NCBI GenBank assembly: GCA_014762505.1
Contig: JABURS010000034.1
Location: 1-64,000 of the forward strand
Direction of reading: 5' to 3'
Source: Chromatiales bacterium
GTDB lineage: Bacteria; Pseudomonadota; Gammaproteobacteria; SpSt-1174
DNA: 64,000 bases
Part shown: positions 10,924-19,251 of the stretch, piece after piece
How positions within the stretch are numbered: position 1 is the first letter of the stretch
Layout of the letters: each line of letters begins with the position of its first letter
Notes under the pieces: generated by a model
The model's input: only the letters and a program-made list of their open reading frames with translations
Databases searched by the model: none
Told to the model about the DNA's origin: nothing
Position numbers and translations under genes: made by a program

Positions 10924-13017
10924 ATGCCCCCGCTGCGCCCAATAACCTTGCTGTCCGCCACCGTGCTGTGGTCAGCCCTGGCCACGGCACAGGAGCCTGA
11001 TAGCGCACCGGGGCCTGATAACCCACAGGAGCCTGATGAACAGGCGCCGCTGGTGATCCATATCACGGCCCCCCTGATCGAGACCGAGTGGCAGCAGGCG
11101 CCGAGCGCGGTCACGCTGATCGACGATCGCGATATCGGCGATGGACGCGCCCCCATCCAGCCCACCGATGCACTGAACCTGTCGCCCGGCGTGCTGGTGC
11201 AGAACCGCAACAACTTTGCCCAGAACCCGCGCGTCTCCATCCGCGGCTTCGGGGCCCGCGCACCCTTTGGCATCCGCGGCGTGCGGGTGCGCCTGGATGG
11301 CATTCCCCTCACCACGGTCGATGGCCAGGCACAGATCGATGCCATCGATCCCAGCGCCATCCAGACCATCGAGGTGCTGCGCGGGGCCAACGCGGTACTG
11401 CATGGCAATGGCAGCGGCGGCCTGCTCGATTACAGCAGCCATGCAACACGGTCTGCCCCGCTCGCCCGGGCCGAGGCACAGGTCGGTGACCATGGCCTGC
11501 GCCGCCTCCACGCGGCCATCGGCGAACAGAAAGACGCCTTCGCCTTTCTGGGTGCCATCACCCAGCTGGAACAGGAAGGCTATCGCGATCAGAGCGAAGT
11601 GGAACGCCGCAACGTGAATCTCCGGCTCGACCATCGCCAGGGCGATCGCGACTGGTTCGTGCTGCTCAACCACCTCGACAATCCCCTGGCCGAAGACCCC
11701 GGCGCACTCACCGAGGCCGAGTTGCAGGAAGACCCCTCCCAGGCCGCCCCGCTCGCCAGCCTGATGGACGCCGGCCAGGAGGTCCGCCAGAACATCGTCT
11801 CGGCGGGGATCGAACAACGCCTCGGCGGGGCGAATCATCAGCTCAGCGCACAGGGCTGGCTGATCGGCCGCGACTTTGAGCAGCAACTGCCCTTTCCCGG
11901 CAGCAGCCTGATCCAGTACGACCGGCAGATCGTCGGCGGCGCGCTCTACTACCAGCGCCCGGTCGGCAAGCTCCTCCTGCACACCCACCTCAGCCTGGAA
12001 GACCAGGCGGACGACCGGCAGCGCTATTGTCGCGATATCGACCTGGAGCCGTTCAGTTGCATCACTGGCATCAGCGACGACCTGGCGCTGGACCAGCTGG
12101 AAACCGCCCGCAATGTCGGCCTGGGGCTGCAACTGGCCGGGCCGGTGGCGGATGAACGGGGTCGCTGGGTGATGGGACTGCGCTACGACCGGCTGCGCAT
12201 GGCCATCGACGACAACCTGCAGGCCGGCGGCATCGACAACTCCGGCGAGCGCATCTACGACGAGCCCAACTACAGCCTCGGCTACAGCCATACCCTGAAC
12301 AACCGGTGGACCGCCTTCGGCCAGTACGCCACCAGCTTCGAGGCCCCCACCTTCACCGAGTTCGCCAACCCGGCAGGCAGCGGCTTTCGCCCGGGCCTGG
12401 AACCCCAGACCAGCCAGACCCTGGAGGTCGGCGTACGGGGTCAGCTCTATACGGCGCAACTCGAGGCCACCCTGTTCACGGTACGCGTGGAAGACGAGAT
12501 CATCGTGGACGACGATCCCGGCGCCGCCCCGGGTGACGAGCGCACCTTCTACCGCAACGCCGATCGCACCCGTCGCGACGGCCTGGAACTGGGCGCGCGC
12601 TGGCGGCCAGGCGCCCTGCCCGATCTACAACTGGCGGGCGCAGTCACCTACATGGATGCGCGCTTCGATGACGAGACCAACAACACCCTGCCGGGCCTGC
12701 CCGAGTGGACCGCGTTCATCGATGGAAGATACGAGTTCAAACAGGGCTATTTCGCCGGCCTGTCCACGCAATACATCGGCGGCCGCTATGCCGATGACGC
12801 CAACACCGTCGACGTGGCATCGCAAACCGTCACCAACCTGCGCCTTGGCCGCATCATCTGGGGCGGCCGCCATAAAACCCAGCTGGTCATCGGTGTCGAA
12901 AACCTGTTCGACGAAGCGTATCTGGATAACCTGAGGATCAACGCCACGAATGGGCGTTATTACGAACCGGGAGCCGAAAGGCGTCTGTATGCCAGCATCG
13001 ATGTCAGCTGGTTTTGA
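10924..13017 (+). CDS. TonB-dependent outer-membrane receptor, PqqU/YncD-like
   Basis: A 697-residue TonB-dependent transporter. After a signal peptide (MPPLRPITLLSATVLWSALATA) comes the plug domain, with 'LNLSPGVLVQNRNNFAQNP', 'SIRGFGARAPFGIRGVRV' and 'IEVLRGANAVLHGNGSGG'. These strongly recall E. coli YncD (PqqU), the pyrroloquinoline quinone receptor. The C-terminal beta-barrel ends in an aromatic residue (DVSWF), the outer-membrane insertion signal. The ATG at 10924 is chosen over the longer frame from 10762 because the signal peptide begins there. No TonB/ExbBD genes are nearby. The ligand is inferred only from plug resemblance and could differ. Confidence 0.87.
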   Translation: MPPLRPITLLSATVLWSALATAQEPDSAPGPDNPQEPDEQAPLVIHITAPLIETEWQQAPSAVTLIDDRDIGDGRAPIQPTDALNLSPGVLVQNRNNFAQNPRVSIRGFGARAPFGIRGVRVRLDGIPLTTVDGQAQIDAIDPSAIQTIEVLRGANAVLHGNGSGGLLDYSSHATRSAPLARAEAQVGDHGLRRLHAAIGEQKDAFAFLGAITQLEQEGYRDQSEVERRNVNLRLDHRQGDRDWFVLLNHLDNPLAEDPGALTEAELQEDPSQAAPLASLMDAGQEVRQNIVSAGIEQRLGGANHQLSAQGWLIGRDFEQQLPFPGSSLIQYDRQIVGGALYYQRPVGKLLLHTHLSLEDQADDRQRYCRDIDLEPFSCITGISDDLALDQLETARNVGLGLQLAGPVADERGRWVMGLRYDRLRMAIDDNLQAGGIDNSGERIYDEPNYSLGYSHTLNNRWTAFGQYATSFEAPTFTEFANPAGSGFRPGLEPQTSQTLEVGVRGQLYTAQLEATLFTVRVEDEIIVDDDPGAAPGDERTFYRNADRTRRDGLELGARWRPGALPDLQLAGAVTYMDARFDDETNNTLPGLPEWTAFIDGRYEFKQGYFAGLSTQYIGGRYADDANTVDVASQTVTNLRLGRIIWGGRHKTQLVIGVENLFDEAYLDNLRINATNGRYYEPGAERRLYASIDVSWF

Positions 13018-13074
13018 TGGTCAGGGTGAATAGCGCTCTGGCCACAGGGTTTTCCGGCCCTATCCATCGCCATC

Positions 13075-13212
13075 CCGCGCCCCCATAGGGTGGGCCGCGC
13101 CCGCCATCCCTGCCGAACACGATTCGGTCTTCGAAGGCTTGCCACAGAGAACACAGAGGGCACAGAGAGAAAGACGCGCCCTTGAACGTCATTCCTGCGG
13201 ACGCAGGAATCC
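13075..13212. repeat. composite CACAGAG/ATTCCTGC repeat, right of the receptor gene
   Basis: The first part matches the right part of the 89-bp repeats (CCCATAGGGTGGGCCGCGCC). The second part carries the CCACAGAG...GCACAGAG box and a perfect hairpin, ATTCCTGCG with CGCAGGAAT (13191-13210). It mirrors the element left of the receptor gene, so the receptor gene is bracketed much as vapBC is. Confidence 0.75.
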
Positions 13213-13537
13213 GGTAGACGAAGGGAAAGCCAAAAAATGGCACCTAGCAGCCTCGCGCTTAGACACGGGTTTTCTGGGCTAAAAACGGTCGTTTAAGGCC
13301 GTTTTTCACGTCAAAATTCGAAGATTGTGCAATCTGATCAGAGGGTTAGCTTGGTCCGACCCCGGCTCGATTGCGGCCGCTGGAATCCAGTAGACGAAGG
13401 GAAAGCCAAAAATGGCACCTAGCAGCTCCCCGCTTAGACACCGGTTTTCTGCGCTAAAAACGGTCGTTTAAGGCCGTTTTTCACGTCAAAATTCGAAGAT
13501 TGTGCAATCTGATCAGCGGGTTAGCTTGGTCCGACCC
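13206..13537. repeat. two tandem 157-bp repeats with internal hairpin
   Basis: Copy 1 is 13206-13362 and copy 2 is 13382-13537 (period about 176), with only scattered differences. Each starts GGAATCC..GTAGACGAAGGGAAAG and ends GGTTAGCTTGGTCCGACC. Each contains a ten-base-pair hairpin, AAAAACGGTC with GGCCGTTTTT around GTTTAA (13281-13306 and 13456-13481). With A's before and T's after, these hairpins could terminate transcription from both the receptor gene and the convergent minus-strand operon. No coding potential is seen across 13018-13592. Confidence 0.85.
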
Positions 13538-13592
13538 AGAGTTATCAACCCCGGGTCACCAGGCACATCTCCTCTAACCCCTTGCCATATCA

Positions 13593-14617
13593 CTAAAATG
13601 CAAGCGGCGCATCGTGGTCTATTTTCAAGTTACCCTGAGCAGTAGATTCCTCAATGAATTCGATTATCGAGATACCACCCGGCTCCCCATCTTCGTCGTC
13701 TCGATTATCGAAATTATTCGACTCACTTGAGCCCCGACCCTTTGGCTTCTCAAACTTACTTTTGATCTGATTTAAAGCGAATGAATCTGATATTGAATCA
13801 GCCCCACTGAGAAAGCATACCGCGCGTAGCCCACCACTTGCCGCTGACGCTCGCTTCATAAATAACGATACTCTTTGCCCTGTGATTTCAAGCAAGTCGT
13901 GAATCACGCGGCACCAGTCTATTTTCCGTCTCGGAGGCGGCGATTCGTACGGCTTTCCGGCGTTGCCGAGAATGAACTCAATAAGCTCGGAAGCAAAACA
14001 ACGTGAGTTAATCAAACCATCTAAAGATGCCTGAGCCACGAGCACTGGCACCTGTATATTCCAATCTGGATAACAACGCCATTCCGGGAATTTCTTTGCG
14101 TAGACATCCATTTCCGGAATCAGCAGATACTGCGTGGCAGATGAAAGATTCACCCCTCGAATATGTCTTTCCTTCCCATTGAGCGAAGCGGTCGATCTGA
14201 CGTATTCAAAGGTCGGCCAGTCTGAATACAGATAAAGCTGATTTCTATTACCTGGATCCAATGAAAAGCCCTTCGTCTTTTTGGCCTGAAGCAAAAGGGC
14301 ACGGCGGTCGATTATGTTGCCATCCTGACTTATCCTAGATCGTATTAGCAACAGATCTCCTATCTCCACCGCTTTTGGCGATTTATCAGGGAACTTGTCT
14401 GACATGACAAGTGGCTGCGAGTGCACAAACACTCCGCCTGCGCGAAAGACAGGCCCACGATCCCACGCCACCCCATTCACAGCTTGAGGAATTTTCGTGA
14501 CTAAGTTAGCTATAATCTCCGGCTCTGACTTCCGATAATCCCCAATTGCAGAAATACCGCATCCACGACCGCATTACTAAGGCGCCGATAACTTTCCTCG
14601 GAAACTCCACTTTTCAT
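13593..14617 (-). pseudogene. unrecognised protein with possible E-D-QxK nuclease motif, apparently frameshifted
   Basis: The main open frame (13593-14480, GTG start, 295 residues) lacks a proper start. A frame with a good ribosome site (AAGGAAG) and ATG at 14617 encodes 'MKSGVSEESYRRLSNAVVDAVFLQLG' and then stops after 35 codons. One extra base in the four-base C run on the plus strand (14540-14543) would join it to 'DYRKSEPEIIANLVTKIPQ' and on into the main frame, giving about 341 residues. In the main frame Glu39, Asp42 (VEIGDLLLI) and Gln65-x-Lys67 (ALLLQAKK) resemble the core of Mrr-like PD-(D/E)xK nucleases; that is my inference. It starts 37 bases after the DUF429 gene, as the last gene of the restriction operon. 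Composition is AT-richer than the flanks. Coding certainty is high, function unknown. Confidence 0.6.
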
Positions 14618-14654
14618 CTACACTTCCTTTTCTCTTTCAAAAATAGCTATCTAA

Positions 14655-15404
14655 TTACCCACTCACGGGCCGCTCATTCACACCTCGCACCCAAATCCAG
14701 CCTTCTCGCTCTGCCAACTCCAGGTCCACTGGCTGCTCGGCAAGTCCATCCATAAAATCTTTTGCGGCGATCAAACATATACAGGCATCAAATACATCCA
14801 CACTACCATCAAGATACGCATCTAATCCGACTATTTCCGCTGAGATACCCATGGAAATATCATGGCGAACCTCAGCTTGATCGAATTTCTTATAAGCAGA
14901 ATGAGGAAGCCCTCGCGCTTTTAGCGTTGCAGCCGGATAGACTTCGATGGCCGCCGAAGAGGAAAAATTCCGGGACCAGGCCAACGGAATTCCCTCTCCC
15001 GTAGCTTCCCGCAGCATTTGAAGTGCGCCGAGCGCCGAATGAGCGGCCCGGGCGATCTTGTCCGCCCCAACTTCGAGAGGCTTCTTGGCAAGCCGCCTAT
15101 GTATCACTCGGTCGGTTTCGCGATGAAACATCGCGTCTTTAGACTTGGAAATTACCTGACCAGCCTCATGGGTCTGGAGTGCTTCAGCCATTGACTTCGG
15201 CCAACCCAAAGGAGCATCAATGGCGATAAGCGCCTTATCCGCCGATTTTATTTTTGGCGCCACAGATGAAAGCAGTGCATTTGTGTCGTCTTTCGTCTTG
15301 ATCAATCCGGCCTCTATGATCCCAACACGTCCGTCCTCATATTGCCCCAAGGCAAATCCAAACTTCGTAAAATCAGACGCGGCATCAAGCCCCACAAGCA
15401 GCAT
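14655..15404 (-). CDS. DUF429 family protein (predicted RNase H-like fold)
   Basis: A 249-residue DUF429 protein. The N-terminal strand with an early Asp (MLLVGLDAASDF, Asp7), the 'ALIAIDAPLGWPKS' block with a second Asp, and 'RETDRVIHRRLAKKPLEVGADKIARAAHSAL' are family hallmarks. The C-terminal 'AAIEVYPAATLKARG' and 'DVFDACICLIAAKDFMDG' supply further conserved acidic positions. The family is predicted to adopt an RNase H-like fold with a metal-dependent active site, but its activity is not established. It starts two bases after the stop of the alarmone hydrolase gene, so both are surely co-transcribed behind hsdR. Lower GC than the housekeeping genes. Confidence 0.85.
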   Translation of the reverse strand: MLLVGLDAASDFTKFGFALGQYEDGRVGIIEAGLIKTKDDTNALLSSVAPKIKSADKALIAIDAPLGWPKSMAEALQTHEAGQVISKSKDAMFHRETDRVIHRRLAKKPLEVGADKIARAAHSALGALQMLREATGEGIPLAWSRNFSSSAAIEVYPAATLKARGLPHSAYKKFDQAEVRHDISMGISAEIVGLDAYLDGSVDVFDACICLIAAKDFMDGLAEQPVDLELAEREGWIWVRGVNERPVSG

Positions 15405-15406
15405 GA

Positions 15407-15931
15407 TTATGGTCTCCGCGCATACGCCTCGTCGAAAATCCGCTCCAGCCGATCATGGGACCCTCTAACGTGATCGATAACCGCCTTCGCCCAGTCGAAA
15501 TACTGGCGCTTTCGATCCAAATCCCAGTCTGCGGGAGGAGACGCGACGATATCTCGTAGGTTACAGATTTTATCGGCGAGTTTAACGAGCTTGGCTTTAT
15601 GGCAGGCATGCGCGGCATGCTCTATTTGGCAACGCTTGCGCTCTTCCTTCGGAAGCATTTTATCGTCAGTTACATCCATTACGATAGATAATATCTCCGC
15701 GCCAAAGGCTCGTTCGAGCTCCTCCGGAGTAGTTTCTGTGTCCTCTATCGTGTCATGCAAAAGGGCCCCACAGACTACTGCGACATCATCAACTCCTGCC
15801 TCATCTACAAGAACACTCGCCAAAGCAATCGGATGATTGATATAGGGTGACGCCTGAACATCCTTTCGGCGTTGATCGCGATGCTTATGCGCAGCGAAGC
15901 TAAGAGCTCGGAATATCAATGCAAGATCCAT
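15407..15931 (-). CDS. MESH1-like small alarmone hydrolase (HD domain)
   Basis: A 174-residue stand-alone HD-family phosphohydrolase matching the hydrolase half of RelA/SpoT. It has 'FAAHKHRDQRRKD' (residues 12-24), 'SPYINHP' with His33, 'LLHDTIEDT' with His59-Asp60 and Glu63-Asp64, and 'KLADKICNLRD' with Asp120. All expected metal ligands and the ED pair for 3'-pyrophosphate hydrolysis are present. There is no synthetase, TGS or ACT domain, so it is a small alarmone hydrolase of the kind that hydrolyses (p)ppGpp or related nucleotides. It starts four bases after the hsdR stop and is followed by DUF429 after two bases. Its presence inside a restriction operon is unusual. Confidence 0.88.
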   Translation of the reverse strand: MDLALIFRALSFAAHKHRDQRRKDVQASPYINHPIALASVLVDEAGVDDVAVVCGALLHDTIEDTETTPEELERAFGAEILSIVMDVTDDKMLPKEERKRCQIEHAAHACHKAKLVKLADKICNLRDIVASPPADWDLDRKRQYFDWAKAVIDHVRGSHDRLERIFDEAYARRP

Positions 15932-15935
15932 TTAA

Positions 15936-18900
15936 TCACCCACCCATGTTTCTCATATCGTGAAGAATCAGATCCATCAGCACCTTCGCCGATGCCCTCA
16001 ATACGTAAGGGTCGCGCAGAATGCGCCCGGCCAAATCCTGATGATTCTCCAAACTATCGATCACAGCCGCCTGGAAGGCCTCTGGGAAATCACCCAACAT
16101 CACCTGCTCTGGCGTATTGTTCTCGAGCTGCGCGACCACGGCGCTGTTTTCCATCACCTTGTCTTTGATCGTCCGCAAGTAGTTGAGCCGGTCGGCATCG
16201 GATAGCCCCTCCCCTGCGAACAACTCATTAAGCCTCGCAATGATCTCGGCCAGGGTCTCCTTTTCGGGATCACGGGCCTGGCCGCCGCCCGGACCTTCTC
16301 CCCGGATTTTGTATTCGGTTTCGCCTTCGGCCAGGTTGATGCGGTGTTCGCCCTGCTTCTTGAGGCGATAGTGGGTCAGATCTACACCTGAGAGGTCCAA
16401 CGGCTGATCGAGCTCTGCCTGCCGCAGCAACGGTCGCAAGTGCCGGGCGTAAACGGCGAGCTTTTCCAGGTCGCGGTCGTCCAGGGCGACGATCTGGGAG
16501 ATGAACTCGTAGTAGCGCACGAAGCTGCCGAGGTCTTTGCGGAAGAGGTCGAGGACGCTCTTTTCCTCGCCGGCGCTCTGGACGGCGCGGTTGGCGTTGG
16601 CGGCGCCGACCTCATCGCCGTTCATTTTTGCCTGGCGTTCTTCGCGCTGGGCATCCTGCAGTGCCTGGGTGGCGGATTTGTAGCGTTCTTTGTAGCGGTC
16701 GACGGCGGGGCGCACGTGGTAGTTGAGCTTGTCCTGGGTCTGCTTGGGGTCGAAGAAGGCGTCGGCGAAGGCTTCCACCTCCTCCCAGCGGAAGATGCGC
16801 TCGGCCTCGAGCTTTTCCTGCAGGTCGTAGATCAGGTTGGGATCGGAGACGTCCTCCAGCTCGGCCGTGCGGTAATAGGGCTTGAAGGCGGCCAGTACGT
16901 CTTCGGGTTTGTTGACGAAATCCAGGACGAAGGGGTCTTCCTTGCCGGGATAGGTGCGGTTGAGGCGCGAGAGCGTCTGCACGCAGTCCACGCCGGAGAG
17001 CTTCTTGTCCACGTACATGGCACAGAGCTTAGGCTGGTCGAAGCCGGTCTGGAACTTGTTGGCAACGATCATCACCTGGTATTCGTCGGTGTCGAAGGCG
17101 TCGCGCAGGTCGCGGCCCTTGAGGCCGGGGTTCATGTTGCGCTCGTTGAACGCTTCCGGGCCGCTTTCCTTGTCCTCCACATCACCCGAGAAGGCCACCA
17201 GGGCGTGCACGTCGGTGTAGCCGTGCTCGGTCACGTATTTGTCCAGGGCGAGCTTGTAGCGCACGGCAGCCTTGCGTGAGTCGGTCACCACCATGGCCTT
17301 GGCCTGGCGGTTGAGCTGGGCGGCCACATGCTGGCGGAAGTGCTCGACGATCACCTGCACCTTCTGCTCGATGTTGTAGGGATGCAGCTTCACCCACTGG
17401 TAGAGCTTGGTGGCGGCCTTGCCCTTGTCCACCTCCTCTTCCGCCGCCTGCTTCTGCTCCAGGCGGAAGGCCATGCTGTAGGTGGTGTAGCGCTTGAGCA
17501 CGTCGAGGATGAAGCCCTCCTCGATGGCCTGCTGCATGGTGTAGACGTGAAAAGCCTCGGGCAGGTTGTCCGGTCCCGGCTCCTGGGTGGGATCGGGCGG
17601 GCGGCCGAAGAGCTGCAAGGTCTTGGCCTTGGGCGTGGCGGTGAAGGCGAAGTAGCTGATGTTGCGCGCCTGGCTGCGCGCGGCCAGGGTGGCGTCCAGC
17701 ACGTCCTCGGCGGTGATCTCGGCATCCTCCTCCAGCTCATCGGCCATCAGCACCTGACGCAGCTTGCGGGCGGTGGCGCCGGTCTGGGAGGAATGGGCCT
17801 CGTCGGCGATCACGGCGAAGCGCCGCTCCTTGAGGCTGGTCTGCTGCTGGATGGCCTCCAGCACAAAGGGGAAGGTCTGCAGGGTAACGATGATGATGCG
17901 GGTGTTGCCCATCAAGGCCTCGGCGAGCTGGGCGGACTTGCTGCCCTCGCCCTCCTCGCGGCTGATGCGGCACACCACCCCCTCGGCGTGCTCGAACTGG
18001 TAGATGGTCTCCTGCAGCTGGTCGTCCAGCACCGTGCGGTCGGTGATGACGATGACCGAATCGAACACCCGCTGGTCGTGGTCGTCGTGCAGCGAGGCCA
18101 GCCGGTGGGCCGTCCAGGCGATGGAGTTGGACTTGCCGGAACCCGCGCTGTGCTGGATCAGGTACTTGTGGCCCGGCCCCTCCGCGCGGGCGGTGGCCAC
18201 CAGCTGGTTGACCGCATCCCACTGATGGAAGCGCGGGAAGATCAGGGTCTCCTTGGTGTAGCGCTTGCCGAAGCCGTCCTCCTTCTCCTCCTTTTGCAGG
18301 TGGATAAAGCGGCCCAGGATGTCCAGCCAGGCATCGCGCTGGAAGACCTGCTTCCAGAGGTAATCCGTGGCATAGCCGTCCGGGTTGGGCGGGTTGCCGG
18401 CCCCGCCCTCGAAGCCCTTGTTAAAGGGCAGGAAGAAGGTGTCCCGGCCGGCCAGCTTGGTGGCCATCCACACCTCTTCCTGGCTCACGGCAAAGTGCAC
18501 CAGGGCGCGCTTGCCGAAGACCAGCAGCGGCTCGGGCTTGCGGGTCTTGGGGTCTTTGGGCGGGCGATCCTTCTTGTACTGCCACTTGGCGTTGTCGATG
18601 GCCTGCTTGAACTCAGACTTGAGCTCCAGGGTCGCCACCGGCACGCCGTTGACGAATAGCACCAGGTCCAGGCGCGGGTTGTATTCCCCCTGGCGGGCAT
18701 AGGGGGAGTAGGAGACCTCCTGCACCACGCGCAGGCGGTTGGCCTCATAGCGGGCCAGGGTCTCGGGATTCAGGCCGTGGTCGGGCTTGAAGGGGCAGAG
18801 CCGGATCTTGGCGCCCCGGTCCTTGAAGCCGTGGCGCAGCACGTACAAGGCGCCGTGCTTGTCCATCTGCTCGGCGGCCCGGGCCAGTAGTTTTTCCTCG

Positions 18901-19091
18901 ACCTTGTCGCCGTAGAACTTGGTGAGCTTTTCCAGCGCCTCCGGCTGGGTGTCGCGCACATAGCCGACCAGATCCTCCGGGTAGAGGGCCAATTCGCGAT
19001 GATAGTGCTCCGACTTTCCCTCCAGCCAGCCCTGCCCCACCAGATCGGTGATGATGGCCTGCTGAAAGATATTCTCCCTGGCCTTATCCAT
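15936..19091 (-). CDS. hsdR: type I restriction enzyme R subunit (HsdR)
   Basis: A 1051-residue motor and nuclease subunit. An N-terminal PD-(D/E)xK nuclease domain has Asp142 (NPRLDLVLFVNG) and Glu156-x-Lys158 (ATLELKS). The SF2 translocase follows with Walker A (SAGSGKS near 315-321), DEAH (430-433) and motif III (FAFTATPK). The helicase C-terminal half has 'VANKFQTGFDQP' and 'LSRLNRTYPGK', and a helical C-terminus binds the methylase core. It cleaves foreign DNA at a distance after ATP-driven translocation. It starts 160 bases after the DUF3800 gene. Its first 17 coding bases are identical to those of the DUF3800 gene. Confidence 0.95.
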   Translation of the reverse strand: MDKARENIFQQAIITDLVGQGWLEGKSEHYHRELALYPEDLVGYVRDTQPEALEKLTKFYGDKVEEKLLARAAEQMDKHGALYVLRHGFKDRGAKIRLCPFKPDHGLNPETLARYEANRLRVVQEVSYSPYARQGEYNPRLDLVLFVNGVPVATLELKSEFKQAIDNAKWQYKKDRPPKDPKTRKPEPLLVFGKRALVHFAVSQEEVWMATKLAGRDTFFLPFNKGFEGGAGNPPNPDGYATDYLWKQVFQRDAWLDILGRFIHLQKEEKEDGFGKRYTKETLIFPRFHQWDAVNQLVATARAEGPGHKYLIQHSAGSGKSNSIAWTAHRLASLHDDHDQRVFDSVIVITDRTVLDDQLQETIYQFEHAEGVVCRISREEGEGSKSAQLAEALMGNTRIIIVTLQTFPFVLEAIQQQTSLKERRFAVIADEAHSSQTGATARKLRQVLMADELEEDAEITAEDVLDATLAARSQARNISYFAFTATPKAKTLQLFGRPPDPTQEPGPDNLPEAFHVYTMQQAIEEGFILDVLKRYTTYSMAFRLEQKQAAEEEVDKGKAATKLYQWVKLHPYNIEQKVQVIVEHFRQHVAAQLNRQAKAMVVTDSRKAAVRYKLALDKYVTEHGYTDVHALVAFSGDVEDKESGPEAFNERNMNPGLKGRDLRDAFDTDEYQVMIVANKFQTGFDQPKLCAMYVDKKLSGVDCVQTLSRLNRTYPGKEDPFVLDFVNKPEDVLAAFKPYYRTAELEDVSDPNLIYDLQEKLEAERIFRWEEVEAFADAFFDPKQTQDKLNYHVRPAVDRYKERYKSATQALQDAQREERQAKMNGDEVGAANANRAVQSAGEEKSVLDLFRKDLGSFVRYYEFISQIVALDDRDLEKLAVYARHLRPLLRQAELDQPLDLSGVDLTHYRLKKQGEHRINLAEGETEYKIRGEGPGGGQARDPEKETLAEIIARLNELFAGEGLSDADRLNYLRTIKDKVMENSAVVAQLENNTPEQVMLGDFPEAFQAAVIDSLENHQDLAGRILRDPYVLRASAKVLMDLILHDMRNMGG

Positions 19092-19203
19092 AAATTATTT
19101 TAATATCAATTGATTAGACTATTATGCGAAACAAGGGGTTGTAATCTGACAGCATTCCCCTCATGATTAGCCGCACACGGATCGGGAATGCCCGATCGGC
19201 AAT

Positions 19204-19237
19204 AGGCCTCGGCGAATTCGTCGGGGCCTTTTGTTTT
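19204..19237 (+). terminator. strong intrinsic-terminator hairpin in the wrong orientation for the operon
   Basis: An 11-base-pair stem (AGGCCTCGGCG with CGTCGGGGCCT) around AATT is followed on the plus strand by TTTGTTTT. Both neighbours are on the minus strand, on which no T-run follows, so it should not stop the operon. It may be a remnant brought with the DUF3800 insertion or may block antisense transcription. It occupies most of the DUF3800-hsdR gap. Confidence 0.6.
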
Positions 19238-19251
19238 CTGGCCCCTTGATC

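Noticed and set aside
13206-13537. CRISPR array or integron attC sites
   Set aside because: Only two 157-bp copies with no spacer pattern, and the GTTAGC/CTAAC-like motifs are in the wrong order for attC; no integrase or cas genes are present.
9521-13592. Insertion sequence carrying vapBC and the receptor gene
   Set aside because: Repeats are present but no transposase frame, terminal inverted repeats or target-site duplications could be seen.
14510-14617. An independent 35-codon peptide gene
   Set aside because: It has a ribosome site, but its sequence continues naturally into the next frame after one base, so it is better explained as the 5' end of a frameshifted gene.
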